This document shows, one piece after another, positions 25,180-34,698 of a stretch of 64,000 bases of DNA. Both the position numbers and the translations under genes were made by a program. The DNA comes from Paenibacillus sp. FSL H8-0048 (GTDB lineage: Bacteria > Bacillota > Bacilli > Paenibacillales > Paenibacillaceae), in the NCBI RefSeq assembly GCF_038002825.1, contig NZ_JBBODF010000001.1, forward strand, positions 1,364,001-1,428,000, read 5' to 3'. Positions within the stretch are counted from its first letter, which is position 1; every line of letters begins with the position of its first letter. The notes beneath the pieces were generated by a model that had not been told where the DNA came from, searched no databases, and saw nothing but the letters and a program-made list of their open reading frames with translations.

Positions 25180-26836
25180 GGTTCTCCTCCTTAGCCCTGG
25201 CATTCTTGCGGATTAACGGGGGCAACTGCTCCTCATGACCGGTCGTTAACAGCATATAATCCGGCATTTCTTCGCGCATCTGTGCCGGCGGCTTGTCCGG
25301 CCCGATCAGCCAGAGCGGCATTCTGAACAGCGTGTCCTTCTGCCCTTTAATGGAGAGCGGCACGAAGGGGAAGAGATAAGGAACGCCGAAGGATCTCAGG
25401 CTGCTCATATGCGCCACCAGCAGGATCAGGCCCAGTGTAATTCCATAGAAGCCGAATATACTGGCCATGATCAGAAAAGCAAACCGGATAATTCTCCCGG
25501 CAATCGCCAGGTTGTACGCCGGAAGCGCAAAGCTGGCAATCCCGGTCAACGCCACTACGATGACCATGATAGGCGCAATAATCCCGGCCTCGACCACCGC
25601 CGTTCCCAGGATAAGCGCACCGACCACAGAGACCGTCTGCCCGATGGCGCGCGGCATACGTACTCCGGCTTCGCGCAGGATTTCAAAGGCCAGCTCCATC
25701 AAGAGCAGCTCTACAAAGGCCGGGAACGGCACATTCTCCCGCTGGGAGAGCAGGTTGATCAGCAGCGTGGTCGGAATCATCTCATAATGATAGGTAGTCA
25801 GCGCAAGGTACACCGAAGGCCCCAGAATCAGCACGAGGAAGCTCAAATAACGGACCAGCCGCATCAATATGGTAATATCGAACCGCTGGGAATAATCCTC
25901 GGCAGATTGAAAAAATTGTGTAAACACCGCAGGAAGAATCAGCACAAACGGCGTGCCGTCCACAATAATGACCACCCGGCCTTCGAGCAGATTACCCGCT
26001 GCCACATCCGGCCGTTCCGTGTTGTAGATTGTCGGAAAAGGTGTGAATGTCTTGTCCTGGATTAATTCCTCAATGTACCCGGATTCCAGAATCTCATTCA
26101 TGACAATTTTGTTCAGCCGGTCTCTGGCTTCATGGATCAGATCCTCCCCCGCAATCCCTTCCATGTACATCAGTGCTACATGGGTATGGGTCTCAGAGCC
26201 GATTTTCATGACTTCCAGGCGCAGCTTGGCGGATTTAATTCTGCGGCGGATCAGCGAGATGTTCGTGGCCACCGACTCGACGAATCCGTCCTTTGGCCCC
26301 CGGACCACGAGCTGGGAGGATGGCTCACTGACCGCCCGCTGCTCCCCGCCCCTGGTCCCGCACAGAATTGCTGCCCGGCAGCCCTCCAGCAAAATTACTG
26401 TGTCCCCGGAGAGAATAGCAAGCATGATCTCCTTCCAATCCTCCTGCAGCTCCGCGTTACCTATCTCCATAGCGCGGCTAAGGATCTGCTGCGGGAGCGA
26501 AGCTTGTTCCCGGGGACTGTCAGCGCCGCCAGCCGTGCTGCCGGGGAACAGCTCCTCCGTATGATTCAAGAGCGAGCCCAGCACGAATTCATTCACAGCC
26601 GCAGAGTCCGCCAGCCCGCTCAGATGAACAGCGGCCGCTTGCAGCCGGCGTTCTCCTCCGATCTGGATTCTGCGAATCTGAAGATCCGGGCTGTCACCAA
26701 GCTCCGTCTGAATGTGGAGCAGACTTTGAGCGACCGTATCTGCAAGACCCAAGGGAACGCCGCTCTGCGGCCGTACCGATTCCGGTGCAGTCTCTGCTCC
26801 CGCCTTCTGTGTTTTTCGGTTGGACCCTGATTTCAT
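25169..26836 (-). CDS. GerAA/GerKA family germinant receptor subunit
   Basis: The A subunit: a cytosolic N-terminal domain (about 1-290) and a membrane domain of several helices (about 290-500), a short cytosolic tail, 555 aa in total. Family-typical stretches include EGRVVIIVDGTPFVLILPA and PFPAFVELLLMELAFEILREAG. It is the first gene of the operon. The A-C-B order matches gerK rather than gerA of Bacillus subtilis. Confidence 0.93.
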   Translation of the reverse strand: MKSGSNRKTQKAGAETAPESVRPQSGVPLGLADTVAQSLLHIQTELGDSPDLQIRRIQIGGERRLQAAAVHLSGLADSAAVNEFVLGSLLNHTEELFPGSTAGGADSPREQASLPQQILSRAMEIGNAELQEDWKEIMLAILSGDTVILLEGCRAAILCGTRGGEQRAVSEPSSQLVVRGPKDGFVESVATNISLIRRRIKSAKLRLEVMKIGSETHTHVALMYMEGIAGEDLIHEARDRLNKIVMNEILESGYIEELIQDKTFTPFPTIYNTERPDVAAGNLLEGRVVIIVDGTPFVLILPAVFTQFFQSAEDYSQRFDITILMRLVRYLSFLVLILGPSVYLALTTYHYEMIPTTLLINLLSQRENVPFPAFVELLLMELAFEILREAGVRMPRAIGQTVSVVGALILGTAVVEAGIIAPIMVIVVALTGIASFALPAYNLAIAGRIIRFAFLIMASIFGFYGITLGLILLVAHMSSLRSFGVPYLFPFVPLSIKGQKDTLFRMPLWLIGPDKPPAQMREEMPDYMLLTTGHEEQLPPLIRKNARAKEENREE

Positions 26837-26944
26837 ACCCGCTCCTCCTCCCTGATTCCATACAGGGTTCTATTATTCGCGGATATGCCTGCCATTATTC
26901 GGCTTTTCTTTCATGCTCAGGCTCATACTGGCTCTGAATTACAT

Positions 26945-26977
26945 TAAAAATCCCCTGCATCTGACATGCAGGGGATT
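26945..26977 (-). terminator. Terminator downstream of dapF
   Basis: AATCCCCTGCAT (26949-26960) pairs with ATGCAGGGGATT (26966-26977), followed on the minus strand by a short T-run. It separates dapF from the ger operon. Confidence 0.88.
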
Positions 26978-27003
26978 GCAAATAGTTCCATGGGAATCAG
27001 ATA

Positions 27004-27840
27004 TCAGATGTTCACTGAGCCGGTGTATACCACCTGGGCCGGGCCGGTCATATAGACATGATTGTCTTCCTCGTTCCATTCGATGAACAAGTCGCCGCCC
27101 TTCAGGCTGATGACCGCCGAGCGGTCCGTCACTCCGTTCAGCACGGAGGAGACCAGAGTCGCGCAGGCGCCTGTTCCACAGGCCAGGGTAGGACCGGCTC
27201 CGCGTTCCCAGACGCGCATATCCACGTGGCTGCGGTTCACCACGGTGGCGAATTCCACATTCACTTTGCGCGGGAAGAGCGGGTGAACCTCCAGCTTCGG
27301 TCCCCAGGCAGCAAGATCGAACGTTACGGCATCATCCACATAAATGACCGCATGCGGATTCCCCATGGAGACTGCGGTGAATCTGAACGCTGTGCCGTCC
27401 GCTTCAATCGGCTGGTCCAGCACAGGCTCCGCGTCAATCGCTACAGGAATCTGCAGTCCGGACAGAACCGGCTCGCCCATATCCACCGTCACGCTCTCCA
27501 CGATCCCGTCCTTCACCTTCAGGGATACCTTCTGTTCTCCGGCGCCAATCGTCTCAATGACAATCTGCTCCGATTCCACCAGACCATGCTCATATACATA
27601 TTTGGATACACAGCGGATTGCATTACCGCATTGCTCAGCCTCAGAGCCGTCAGAATTCATGATACGCATCATGTAGTCACCGCGCTGCGAAGGGAGAATG
27701 TACACCAGTCCGTCTGCGCCGATGCCGAAGAACCGGTTGCACAGCGTAACTGCCAGCTCCGGGGCATTGCCCGGCAGCTCTTCCTCGCCGAATACGATAA
27801 TAAAATCATTGCCCAATCCGTGCATTTTAGTAAATTCCAT
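27004..27840 (-). CDS. dapF: Diaminopimelate epimerase
   Basis: Converts LL- to meso-diaminopimelate for lysine and peptidoglycan synthesis. 278 aa. Both catalytic cysteines are present, in GSEAEQCGNAIRC and in ACGTGACAT. The N-terminus MEFTKMHGLGNDF is the family standard. The ATG at 27838-27840 is preferred over an in-frame GTG four codons upstream, because the GGAG site abuts that GTG. Confidence 0.97.
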   Translation of the reverse strand: MEFTKMHGLGNDFIIVFGEEELPGNAPELAVTLCNRFFGIGADGLVYILPSQRGDYMMRIMNSDGSEAEQCGNAIRCVSKYVYEHGLVESEQIVIETIGAGEQKVSLKVKDGIVESVTVDMGEPVLSGLQIPVAIDAEPVLDQPIEADGTAFRFTAVSMGNPHAVIYVDDAVTFDLAAWGPKLEVHPLFPRKVNVEFATVVNRSHVDMRVWERGAGPTLACGTGACATLVSSVLNGVTDRSAVISLKGGDLFIEWNEEDNHVYMTGPAQVVYTGSVNI

Positions 27841-27955
27841 TGTCAGGTCCACTCCTATAAGTAATCTCAGCTATTTTCACATTCCTGATTCATCATAAAC
27901 CAAGCTTCTCAGTGAAACCAGCATACCTTATAGGAGTGGAGTGAAGCTATTGATT

Positions 27956-30766
27956 TTATGCTGAAAACTTTGTACTTTTTATCATCTGGCGTCCGCCGCT
28001 GCGGCTGCGGTTCTTCTTGCCGCCCCAGACGCTGCCCGCTCCCATCAGGAAGGTCGGGATTCCGGACATCACCAGCACCAGGCACCATTCACGGAAGCTG
28101 AGCGGAACGGTCTTGAACACCGGCTGAAGCACAGGGAGATACATAACAGCAAGCATTAACAGGACAGAGGACAGGACCGCCAGGACCAGATATCTGTTCT
28201 GGAACGGATTCCGGTAGAAGACCGAACGCGAGCTGCGGCAGTCGAACACATGAATGAGCTGAGCCATCACAAGGGTGGCAAAAGCAACCGACTGCGCGCG
28301 GATCAACTGCTGCGCGCTGCCTGGATCAATCCGCAGCGTGAGCCAGAAGGCGGCCAGCGTACAGAGGCCGATCAGCAGCCCGCGGCTGACAATCTTCCAG
28401 CCCAGCCGCCGGGCAAAGATGTTTTCTTTCGCACCGCGCGGCTTGTGCTCCATCAGATCCTTCTCCGGCTGGTCCACGCCCAGCGCCATTGCAGGCAAGC
28501 CGTCTGTAACCAGATTGACCCACAGAATCTGGATCGGAACCAGCGGCAGCGGCAGCCCGAGCATCATGGCGAAGAACATGGTCAGAATCTCGCCGACATT
28601 CGAGGCCAGCAGGTACCGGATGAACTTGCGGATATTCTCGTAGATATTCCGTCCCTCTTCAATGGCGGCCACGATGGTCGAGAAGTTGTCGTCCCCGAGG
28701 ACCAGGGCCGAGGCCTCCTTCGTCACATCCGTACCGGTGATTCCCATCGAGATCCCGATATCGGCGGCCTTAATTGCAGGCGCATCGTTCACTCCATCGC
28801 CAGTCATCGCTACGACATGGCCGTGGCGCTGCAGCGATTTGACGATCCGCAGCTTATGCTCCGGCGATACCCGGGCGTAGACGAATACGCTGTCGGAGAC
28901 CTTATCCAGTGCATCATCGTCCATCCGGCTAAGCTGGCTGCCGGTCAGAACCGTACCGCCGCGCTGCAGAATGCCAAGCTGATGGGCAATAGCCTCTGCC
29001 GTTGTCCCATGGTCGCCGGTAATCATGACTGTCTTGATGCCTGCCCGGCGCGTCACACTGATCGCATCGCGCACTTCCTTGCGCGGCGGATCGATCATCC
29101 CGGCCAGACCCACGAAGACAAGCTGGCTCTCCGCTTCCTTTTCGCTGCCGGCCGTTTCTCCGCTCCGCAGATCGCGGTAAGCCATCCCGAGCACACGCAG
29201 CGCACCGGAAGCCATCTGTTCATTGGCATCCAGTACCTTCTGGCGCAAGGTCGGCGTGCAGGGCACGACTCCACCCTCCCATAGCATATACGTGCAGCAA
29301 TTCAGAAGCACGTCAGGTGCGCCTTTGGTGCAGATCATCCGGCCGCCGGGGTGATTTACAACTACGGACATCAGCTTACGTTCGGAATCGAACGGAAACT
29401 CCGTCTCCCGCGTATAGGTTACGGCAAGCGCCTGGGCAGTTAGTCCCATTTTGGCAGACAAAGCGACCAGTGCACCTTCCGTAGGATCGCCCTTCAGTTC
29501 CCAGACCGGCTGGGCATTAGCCGCTTTATCCGCTTCTGCACCTTTGCCTTTCTTTTTGCTGCGCGCCTCGGGGATGCTCTCATAGATCTCTGCGTTGCTG
29601 CATAATGCACCTACCTGAAGCATGCGCCGGAGACTCTGGTCATTTTTTAGATCAATAGGCCGGCCGTTACGCAGTACACTCCCTACCGGAGCATAACCCT
29701 CCCCTGATACCTCAAGAGTCCGTCCGGCGTTCCAGAGCTGGGTGACCGTCATTTTGTTCTGTGTCAGGGTTCCTGTCTTATCCGAGCAGATGACTGAGGC
29801 GCAGCCCAGCGTCTCTACCGAAGGCAGCTTGCGGACAATCGCCTTGCGCTTGATCATCCGCTGGACACCCAGGGCGAGCGCAATCGTCACAATGGCCGGA
29901 AGCCCTTCAGGAATAGCTGCCACCGCCAGACTCACCCCGGCCAGGAACATCGCCGTTGCCGGCTGGCCATGCAGAATTCCTGCCAGGACTACGACAATAG
30001 TCAGCCCCAGTGAGACATAGATCAGGATCTTGCCGAGCTGCTCCAGACGGTGCTGCAGCGGAGTCTCCTGGGATTCCGTATTCTGGATCAGATCGGCGAT
30101 CTTGCCCATCTCCGTAGCCATACCGGTGCGGATGACCACGGCCCGCCCGGTTCCCCGGGTGACCATCGTACCCATGAAGCCGATATTCTTCTGATCGCCC
30201 AGCGGGATGTCTTCGGCATAGATCGCCGAGGCATGCTTGGAGACCGGCAGCGACTCCCCCGTCAACGCCGACTCTTCGGCATAGATGCTGCTGCACTGCA
30301 GCCAGCGGACATCTGCCGGTATCCGGTCCCCGCTCTCCAGCAGGACGATATCTCCGGGGACCAGCATTCTGGCGGGCAGCACCTCCTGCTTCCCGCCGCG
30401 CATTACTTTGGCCGTAGGCGCAGAGAGCTGCTTCAGTGCTCTTAACGAACGCTCGGCGCGGAACTCCTGCACGAATCCGAGTACCCCGTTAAGCAGAATA
30501 ATCGCGATAATCGTAATGGCGTCTAAATATTCGCCGAGCAGGCCGGATACCAGTGTCGCCCCCATCAGCACCAGTACCATGAAATCCTTGAACTGATTTA
30601 GCAGCAGTGTAAAAGGTGACACCCTTTTGCCCTCAGACAGCTCATTGTACCCGCTCTCTTTCCGTCTTGCGGCGGCATCCTCGGCGCTTAACCCCGTTCC
30701 CGGCTGAACGCCGAACATCTCCTGCAGCTCCTCTGCACCGAGCCGGTGCCAGCTTTTTTGTTCCAT
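27956..30766 (-). CDS. Cation-transporting P-type ATPase, Ca2+ (SERCA-like) type
   Basis: A 936-aa P2-type ATPase. In order: N-terminal cation-ATPase domain (WHRLGAEELQEMFGV), actuator with TGES (ALTGESLPV), the PEGLP motif in M4 (AIPEGLPAIVTIALALG) that forms part of the Ca site, the phosphorylation site DKTGTLTQNKM, nucleotide domain KGAPDVLL, hinge MTGDGVNDAPAIKAADIG, and C-terminal helices. Bacterial homologues such as YloB pump Ca2+ and in Bacillus affect spore properties. I chose the ATG at 30764-30766 (MEQKSWHR) with GGGAGGGG upstream; the longer ORF is unlikely. The gene is divergent from rqcH, as yloB and yloA are in Bacillus. Confidence 0.94.
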   Translation of the reverse strand: MEQKSWHRLGAEELQEMFGVQPGTGLSAEDAAARRKESGYNELSEGKRVSPFTLLLNQFKDFMVLVLMGATLVSGLLGEYLDAITIIAIILLNGVLGFVQEFRAERSLRALKQLSAPTAKVMRGGKQEVLPARMLVPGDIVLLESGDRIPADVRWLQCSSIYAEESALTGESLPVSKHASAIYAEDIPLGDQKNIGFMGTMVTRGTGRAVVIRTGMATEMGKIADLIQNTESQETPLQHRLEQLGKILIYVSLGLTIVVVLAGILHGQPATAMFLAGVSLAVAAIPEGLPAIVTIALALGVQRMIKRKAIVRKLPSVETLGCASVICSDKTGTLTQNKMTVTQLWNAGRTLEVSGEGYAPVGSVLRNGRPIDLKNDQSLRRMLQVGALCSNAEIYESIPEARSKKKGKGAEADKAANAQPVWELKGDPTEGALVALSAKMGLTAQALAVTYTRETEFPFDSERKLMSVVVNHPGGRMICTKGAPDVLLNCCTYMLWEGGVVPCTPTLRQKVLDANEQMASGALRVLGMAYRDLRSGETAGSEKEAESQLVFVGLAGMIDPPRKEVRDAISVTRRAGIKTVMITGDHGTTAEAIAHQLGILQRGGTVLTGSQLSRMDDDALDKVSDSVFVYARVSPEHKLRIVKSLQRHGHVVAMTGDGVNDAPAIKAADIGISMGITGTDVTKEASALVLGDDNFSTIVAAIEEGRNIYENIRKFIRYLLASNVGEILTMFFAMMLGLPLPLVPIQILWVNLVTDGLPAMALGVDQPEKDLMEHKPRGAKENIFARRLGWKIVSRGLLIGLCTLAAFWLTLRIDPGSAQQLIRAQSVAFATLVMAQLIHVFDCRSSRSVFYRNPFQNRYLVLAVLSSVLLMLAVMYLPVLQPVFKTVPLSFREWCLVLVMSGIPTFLMGAGSVWGGKKNRSRSGGRQMIKSTKFSA

Positions 30767-30957
30767 AACTAATCTTTCCCCTCCCGGTCGTTTCTTGACT
30801 TCCGGCGGCGCACAGCTTTTCCACCTGTTCATGTCCAAGTGTATTCATGGTCGTCCCAAAATATCACTGCATCTAGGCTTATCCTTTTGCGCGAACCGGT
30901 AAAAGTATGGCATCATAGAGGGAGTAATTCATTATCAGGCGACAGGAGAACCTTATC

Positions 30958-32844
30958 ATGGCATTAGACGGCATTGTTACCCAAGCGATCGTGCATGAGC
31001 TTCAGCCCTTCATCGGTGCACGCATCGGCAAAATATATCAACCCAGCACACATGACCTCATCTTCACCCTGCGCGGTGCGGGCGGCGGCGGCAAGCTGTT
31101 GCTGTCGGCAAACCCGACCTACCCCCGGCTGCACCTGACCGAGAGAAGCAGCATCAATCCGGCGGAAGCGCCGATGTTCTGCATGCTGATGCGCAAGCAT
31201 TGTGAAGGCGGCACCATCGAGAGCATCACCCAGGTGGGGCTTGAACGGATTATTCATATCACCGTCAGAACCCGGGATGAGCTGGGGGATGTCTCCGCCA
31301 AAAAAATCATCATCGAGCTGATGGGACGCCACAGCAATATCATTCTGACTGAGCTGGCCACGGGGACGATTATCGACGGCATTCATCATGTTACCCCGTC
31401 GATCAGCAGCTACCGGGTCGTTATGCCGGGTGCGGCCTATACCCAGCCGCCGCAGCAGCATAAGCTGAATCCCCTGCAGATCAGCCAGCCCGACTTCCTG
31501 ACCCTCCTGGCATCGGCAGAGGAAGCGGCCCGTTACGCCGCCGAGCATCCGCAGGAGCCGGAGGAGGAGTTGATCGAGGGCGAGATCGCAGCATTGCTGG
31601 CCTCGCTTGAGGCCCCGCAGGCTGACGGCTCGGGCGGCCCGGCCCCTTCAGCCGATCCGGCCGGCTGGCTGGTTCACGCCTTCAGCGGCCTGAGTCCGCT
31701 GATCGCCGGGGAAATTCTATACCGGTACAAAGAGTTGAGCGGTGAAGCTGAAGGTTACAGCAGCGGAATGGATAAGCCTGAACAGCTCTGGGAAGCCTTC
31801 CAATCGGTCATGGAACCTGTAAGCAAGCAGGAATTCGCTCCGGTCACTGGCTGGAACGCCAAGGGCAAGCCGGTCTTCTCAGCCATTCCGCTGAAGCTGA
31901 TGAGCGGGAATGTGAAGCATTACAGCTCCATAAGCCTGTGCCTGGAGGATTATTACGGGGACAAAGCGGAGAAGGATACCGTTAAGCAACGGGTCAGCGA
32001 CCTGATCCGCTTCCTCAGCAACGAGCGCAGCAAGAACATCAAGAAGCTGGCTAACCTGCAAAAGGATCTGAACGAAGCCGAGGATGCAGACCAGTTCCGC
32101 ATCTGGGGCGAGCTGCTGTTCGCTTCCCTGCACACCGTGAACAAAGGCGACAAGCAAGCAAAACTAGTAAACTACTATGATGAGAATCAGGCGGAGATCA
32201 CCGTTCCGCTTGACCCGCTGCTCAGCCCTACGGACAATGCACAGCGGTATTTCAAGAAATATAACAAATACAAGAACAGCCTGCGGGTGATCGGCGAGCA
32301 GGTTAAGAAGACGCACGAAGAGATCGCCTATATGGAGCTGTTGCTCCAGCAATTGGCTCATGCCTCACTGAATGACATTGAGGAGATCCGTGAGGAGCTG
32401 GTCAGCCAGGGCTATCTGCGCGACCGCAGCAAGAAAGGCAAGAAGAAAAAGAAGGCAGCCAGACCCACGCTGCAGGTTTTCACCTCCTCTGAAGGGGTGG
32501 ACGTCTATGTCGGCAAAAACAATCTGCAAAACGAATATGTCACCAACCGGCTCGCCGCGCCGAACGATACCTGGCTGCATACCAAGGATATTCCCGGCTC
32601 ACATGTGGTGATCCGCAGCGAGGAGTTCGGCGATGCCACCCTGGAGGAAGCCGCCCAGCTCGCCGCCTACTTCAGCCAGGCCAAGCAATCCAGCAGCGTG
32701 CCGGTGGACTGCACCCTCATCCGTTACGTGCGCAAGCCAAGCGGTGCCAAGCCGGGCTTCGTCATCTACGATCATCAGCGCACACTCTTCGTCACACCGG
32801 ATGAAGAGCGGATCAAACAGCTGCCGAATGTGCTGCGAAGTTAG
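30958..32844 (+). CDS. rqcH: Ribosome quality-control factor RqcH (Rqc2/NFACT family, YloA)
   Basis: Binds stalled 50S-peptidyl-tRNA complexes and recruits tRNA-Ala to add alanine tails that mark the chain for degradation. The family is often annotated as fibronectin-binding protein. 628 aa: NFACT-N domain (about 1-200, MALDGIVTQAIVHELQ), coiled-coil middle (about 350-490) and NFACT-R domain (about 510-610) with VYVGKNNLQNEYVTN and WLHTKDIPGSHVVI. The ATG follows AGGAG. Its 3' region is odd: 25 bp after the stop begins a tandem hairpin repeat array that ends at a terminator, so the array probably lies in this gene's transcript. Confidence 0.95.
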   Translation: MALDGIVTQAIVHELQPFIGARIGKIYQPSTHDLIFTLRGAGGGGKLLLSANPTYPRLHLTERSSINPAEAPMFCMLMRKHCEGGTIESITQVGLERIIHITVRTRDELGDVSAKKIIIELMGRHSNIILTELATGTIIDGIHHVTPSISSYRVVMPGAAYTQPPQQHKLNPLQISQPDFLTLLASAEEAARYAAEHPQEPEEELIEGEIAALLASLEAPQADGSGGPAPSADPAGWLVHAFSGLSPLIAGEILYRYKELSGEAEGYSSGMDKPEQLWEAFQSVMEPVSKQEFAPVTGWNAKGKPVFSAIPLKLMSGNVKHYSSISLCLEDYYGDKAEKDTVKQRVSDLIRFLSNERSKNIKKLANLQKDLNEAEDADQFRIWGELLFASLHTVNKGDKQAKLVNYYDENQAEITVPLDPLLSPTDNAQRYFKKYNKYKNSLRVIGEQVKKTHEEIAYMELLLQQLAHASLNDIEEIREELVSQGYLRDRSKKGKKKKKAARPTLQVFTSSEGVDVYVGKNNLQNEYVTNRLAAPNDTWLHTKDIPGSHVVIRSEEFGDATLEEAAQLAAYFSQAKQSSSVPVDCTLIRYVRKPSGAKPGFVIYDHQRTLFVTPDEERIKQLPNVLRS

Positions 32845-32869
32845 GACACCAGTAGTCTGCAAAACATCG

Positions 32870-33543
32870 GGCTCGCACGAAGGCGCATGGGTCAGATGTA
32901 TGCGGAAAACAGCATGCAATCGGCTCGCGTGAAGGCGCGTGTTCCAATTGTGTGCGAAAACAGCATACAATCGACTCGTATGAAGGCGCGTGGGCCAGAT
33001 GTATGTGGAAAACAGCATACATTCGGCTCGCGTGAAGGCGCGTGGGCCCAATGTATGCGGAAAACAGCATACATTCGGCTCGTGTGAAGGCGCATGGGCC
33101 CAATGTATGCGGAAAACAGCATACATTCGGCTCGTGTGAAGGCGCGTGGGCCCAATGTATGCGGAAAACAGCATACATTCGGCTCGTGTGAAGGCGCATG
33201 GGTCAGATGTATGTGGAAATCAGCATACATTCGGCTCGCTCAGGGCGCATGGGCCAGATGTATGTGGAAAACAGTATACATTCGGCTCGCTCAGGGCTCA
33301 TGGGCCCAATGTATGCGGAAAACAGCATACATTCGGCTCGCGTGAAGGCGCGTGGGCCAGATGTATGTGGAAAAACAGCATACATTCGGCTCGTGTGAAG
33401 GCGCGTGGGCCAGATGTATGTGGAAAACAGCATACATTCGGCTCGTGTGAAGGCACGTGGGCCAATTGTGTGCGGAAAAAAGCATACAATCGGCTCGCAT
33501 TGAAGGCGCGTGGGCCCAATGTATGCGGAAAACCGAACACAAT
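32870..33543 (+). repeat. Thirteen-unit 52-bp tandem repeat array with a hairpin in each unit
   Basis: Units start at about 32870, 32922, 32973, 33025, 33077, 33129, 33181, 33233, 33284, 33335, 33388, 33440 and 33492, so the period is 51-53 bp and mostly exactly 52. Each has a GGCTCG-type start, AAGGCGCGTGGGCC-like middle, then left arm AATGTATGC, loop GGAAAACA, right arm GCATACATT. Three arm types occur: A (AATGTATGC), B (GATGTATGT) and C (ATTGTGTGC with right arm GCATACAAT). Units 2-12 all still pair in the plus sense by Watson-Crick or G.U; unit 1 has one A.A mismatch and unit 13 is degenerate. The period is not a multiple of 3, so the ORFs seen here are not credible genes. Confidence 0.95.
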
Positions 33544-33573
33544 AACAGGTGGTTTACTCTTACTGATCATGCG

Positions 33574-33650
33574 CTTTACTAACAGTAAAGACTCCTCCAC
33601 CAAAAAAACCTCCCTCCTGTAGCGCCTACGCTAAGGGAGGGAGGTTTTTG
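33574..33650. terminator. Hairpin plus strong bidirectional terminator after the repeat array
   Basis: CTTTACT/AGTAAAG (33574-33590) is a small hairpin. It is followed by a long stem in which AAAAACCTCCCT (from 33604) pairs with the GGGAGG-type arm ending in GGTTTTT (to 33649), with TAGCG/CGCTA as the inner stem. It has T-runs on both strands, so it can end both the rqcH transcript and the PHP gene on the minus strand. Confidence 0.88.
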
Positions 33651-33746
33651 GGTTGGTTTGGTTTTGGTTTTGGTTTTGATGTCCTGTGGCGTGGTGCCTT
33701 GTGTCTGATTTTTTGTATCCTATGCCCTATGCTCTCTGTCCTGCCG
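33644..33746. other. GT-rich low-complexity stretch, no gene seen
   Basis: After the terminator come repeated GGTTTTG-like hexamers and heptamers (about 33648-33680), then about 65 bp of ordinary-looking sequence before the PHP gene stop. Nothing functional is recognisable. Confidence 0.6.
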
Positions 33747-34658
33747 TCAGCCTCTGGCAGCCTTAAGCTGCTCCAGCACAGCGGCAGGCACACTCACACT
33801 GCCGATATCCCCGTGGAAAACAACGCCCTGCCGCGCACCATGGAAATCGGAGCCGCCGGTTACCCGCAGGCCGAATTCCGCAGCAAGAGCAAGGTAGCGC
33901 TCATGCTCTGCCGGGCCATGGTCGGAATGATATACCTCGATGCCGTCCAGATCACATTGCTCCACAATGCTCCGGACCAGAGCGTCATCCCCGTAGATTC
34001 CCGGATGGGCCAGCACCGCTGCACCGCCTGCTTCACGAATCCACTCGCAGGCTGTCACTGGTGTAATACGCGGAGGCGAGACATAAGCCGCCGCCCCTTC
34101 GCCCAGATACTTGTCGAAGGCATCCCGCATATCCACAGCTGCACCCAGCCGTACCAGCTCATCCGCAATGTGCGGCCGGCCGATGCTCTCATCAGGCTTC
34201 AGCTCCCGGCCCAGCCCTGACACTACCTGCTCCAGGGTGATCGCTATACCCAGTCCGCGCAGCTTCTCCAGAATCGCTTCATTCCGCCCCAGCCGGATTC
34301 CCCGCTGCTCCTCCAGGCGGGACAGCAGCAGCTCCTGCTCTATGTCAATATAGTAACCGAGGACGTGGATCTCCTTCCCGCCCTGCCGTGTGCTAATCTC
34401 AACACCGGGAACTACAGCAATCCCATACCGCTTACCTGCTTCCACCGCTTCCGCTACACCGCTGACCGTATCATGGTCAGTAATGGCTAACGCTGCTAAG
34501 CCGGCCTCATACCCAAGCCGCACATTCTCAGCCGGCGGCTGCATGCCGTCCGAGGCCTGGGTATGGGTGTGCAGGTCGCATCTTCCGGCAGTATCAGCAA
34601 GAACCGTTGTAACTAACTCCGCCTCTGATGGACCGCTATGACGCTTATGGTCTGTCAT
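33747..34658 (-). CDS. PHP domain phosphoesterase (TrpH/YciV-like)
   Basis: 303 aa. PHP-domain metal ligands are visible: DLHTHTQASDGM (HxH), AITDHDTVSG, VVPGVEIST, AHPGIYGDDA and GGSDFHGA. Relatives such as RNase AM (YciV) hydrolyse 3',5'-nucleoside bisphosphates and trim short 5' RNA ends. The substrate here is not known from sequence. It lies 40 bp downstream of the LysR gene on the same strand, so the two may be co-transcribed. Confidence 0.85.
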   Translation of the reverse strand: MTDHKRHSGPSEAELVTTVLADTAGRCDLHTHTQASDGMQPPAENVRLGYEAGLAALAITDHDTVSGVAEAVEAGKRYGIAVVPGVEISTRQGGKEIHVLGYYIDIEQELLLSRLEEQRGIRLGRNEAILEKLRGLGIAITLEQVVSGLGRELKPDESIGRPHIADELVRLGAAVDMRDAFDKYLGEGAAAYVSPPRITPVTACEWIREAGGAAVLAHPGIYGDDALVRSIVEQCDLDGIEVYHSDHGPAEHERYLALAAEFGLRVTGGSDFHGARQGVVFHGDIGSVSVPAAVLEQLKAARG

Positions 34659-34698
34659 AGAATTCCTCCGTTCTTTTAATTTGTTCTTTTAATTAAGG

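Noticed and set aside
32870..33543. CRISPR array
   Set aside because: The repeats are contiguous 52-bp tandem units with no unique spacers, and no cas genes are near.
32599..33622. Overlapping open reading frames on both strands in the repeat array
   Set aside because: A 52-bp unit without stop codons is open in all frames; the frames cycle every unit, giving repeated peptides with no family match and no proper ribosome binding sites.
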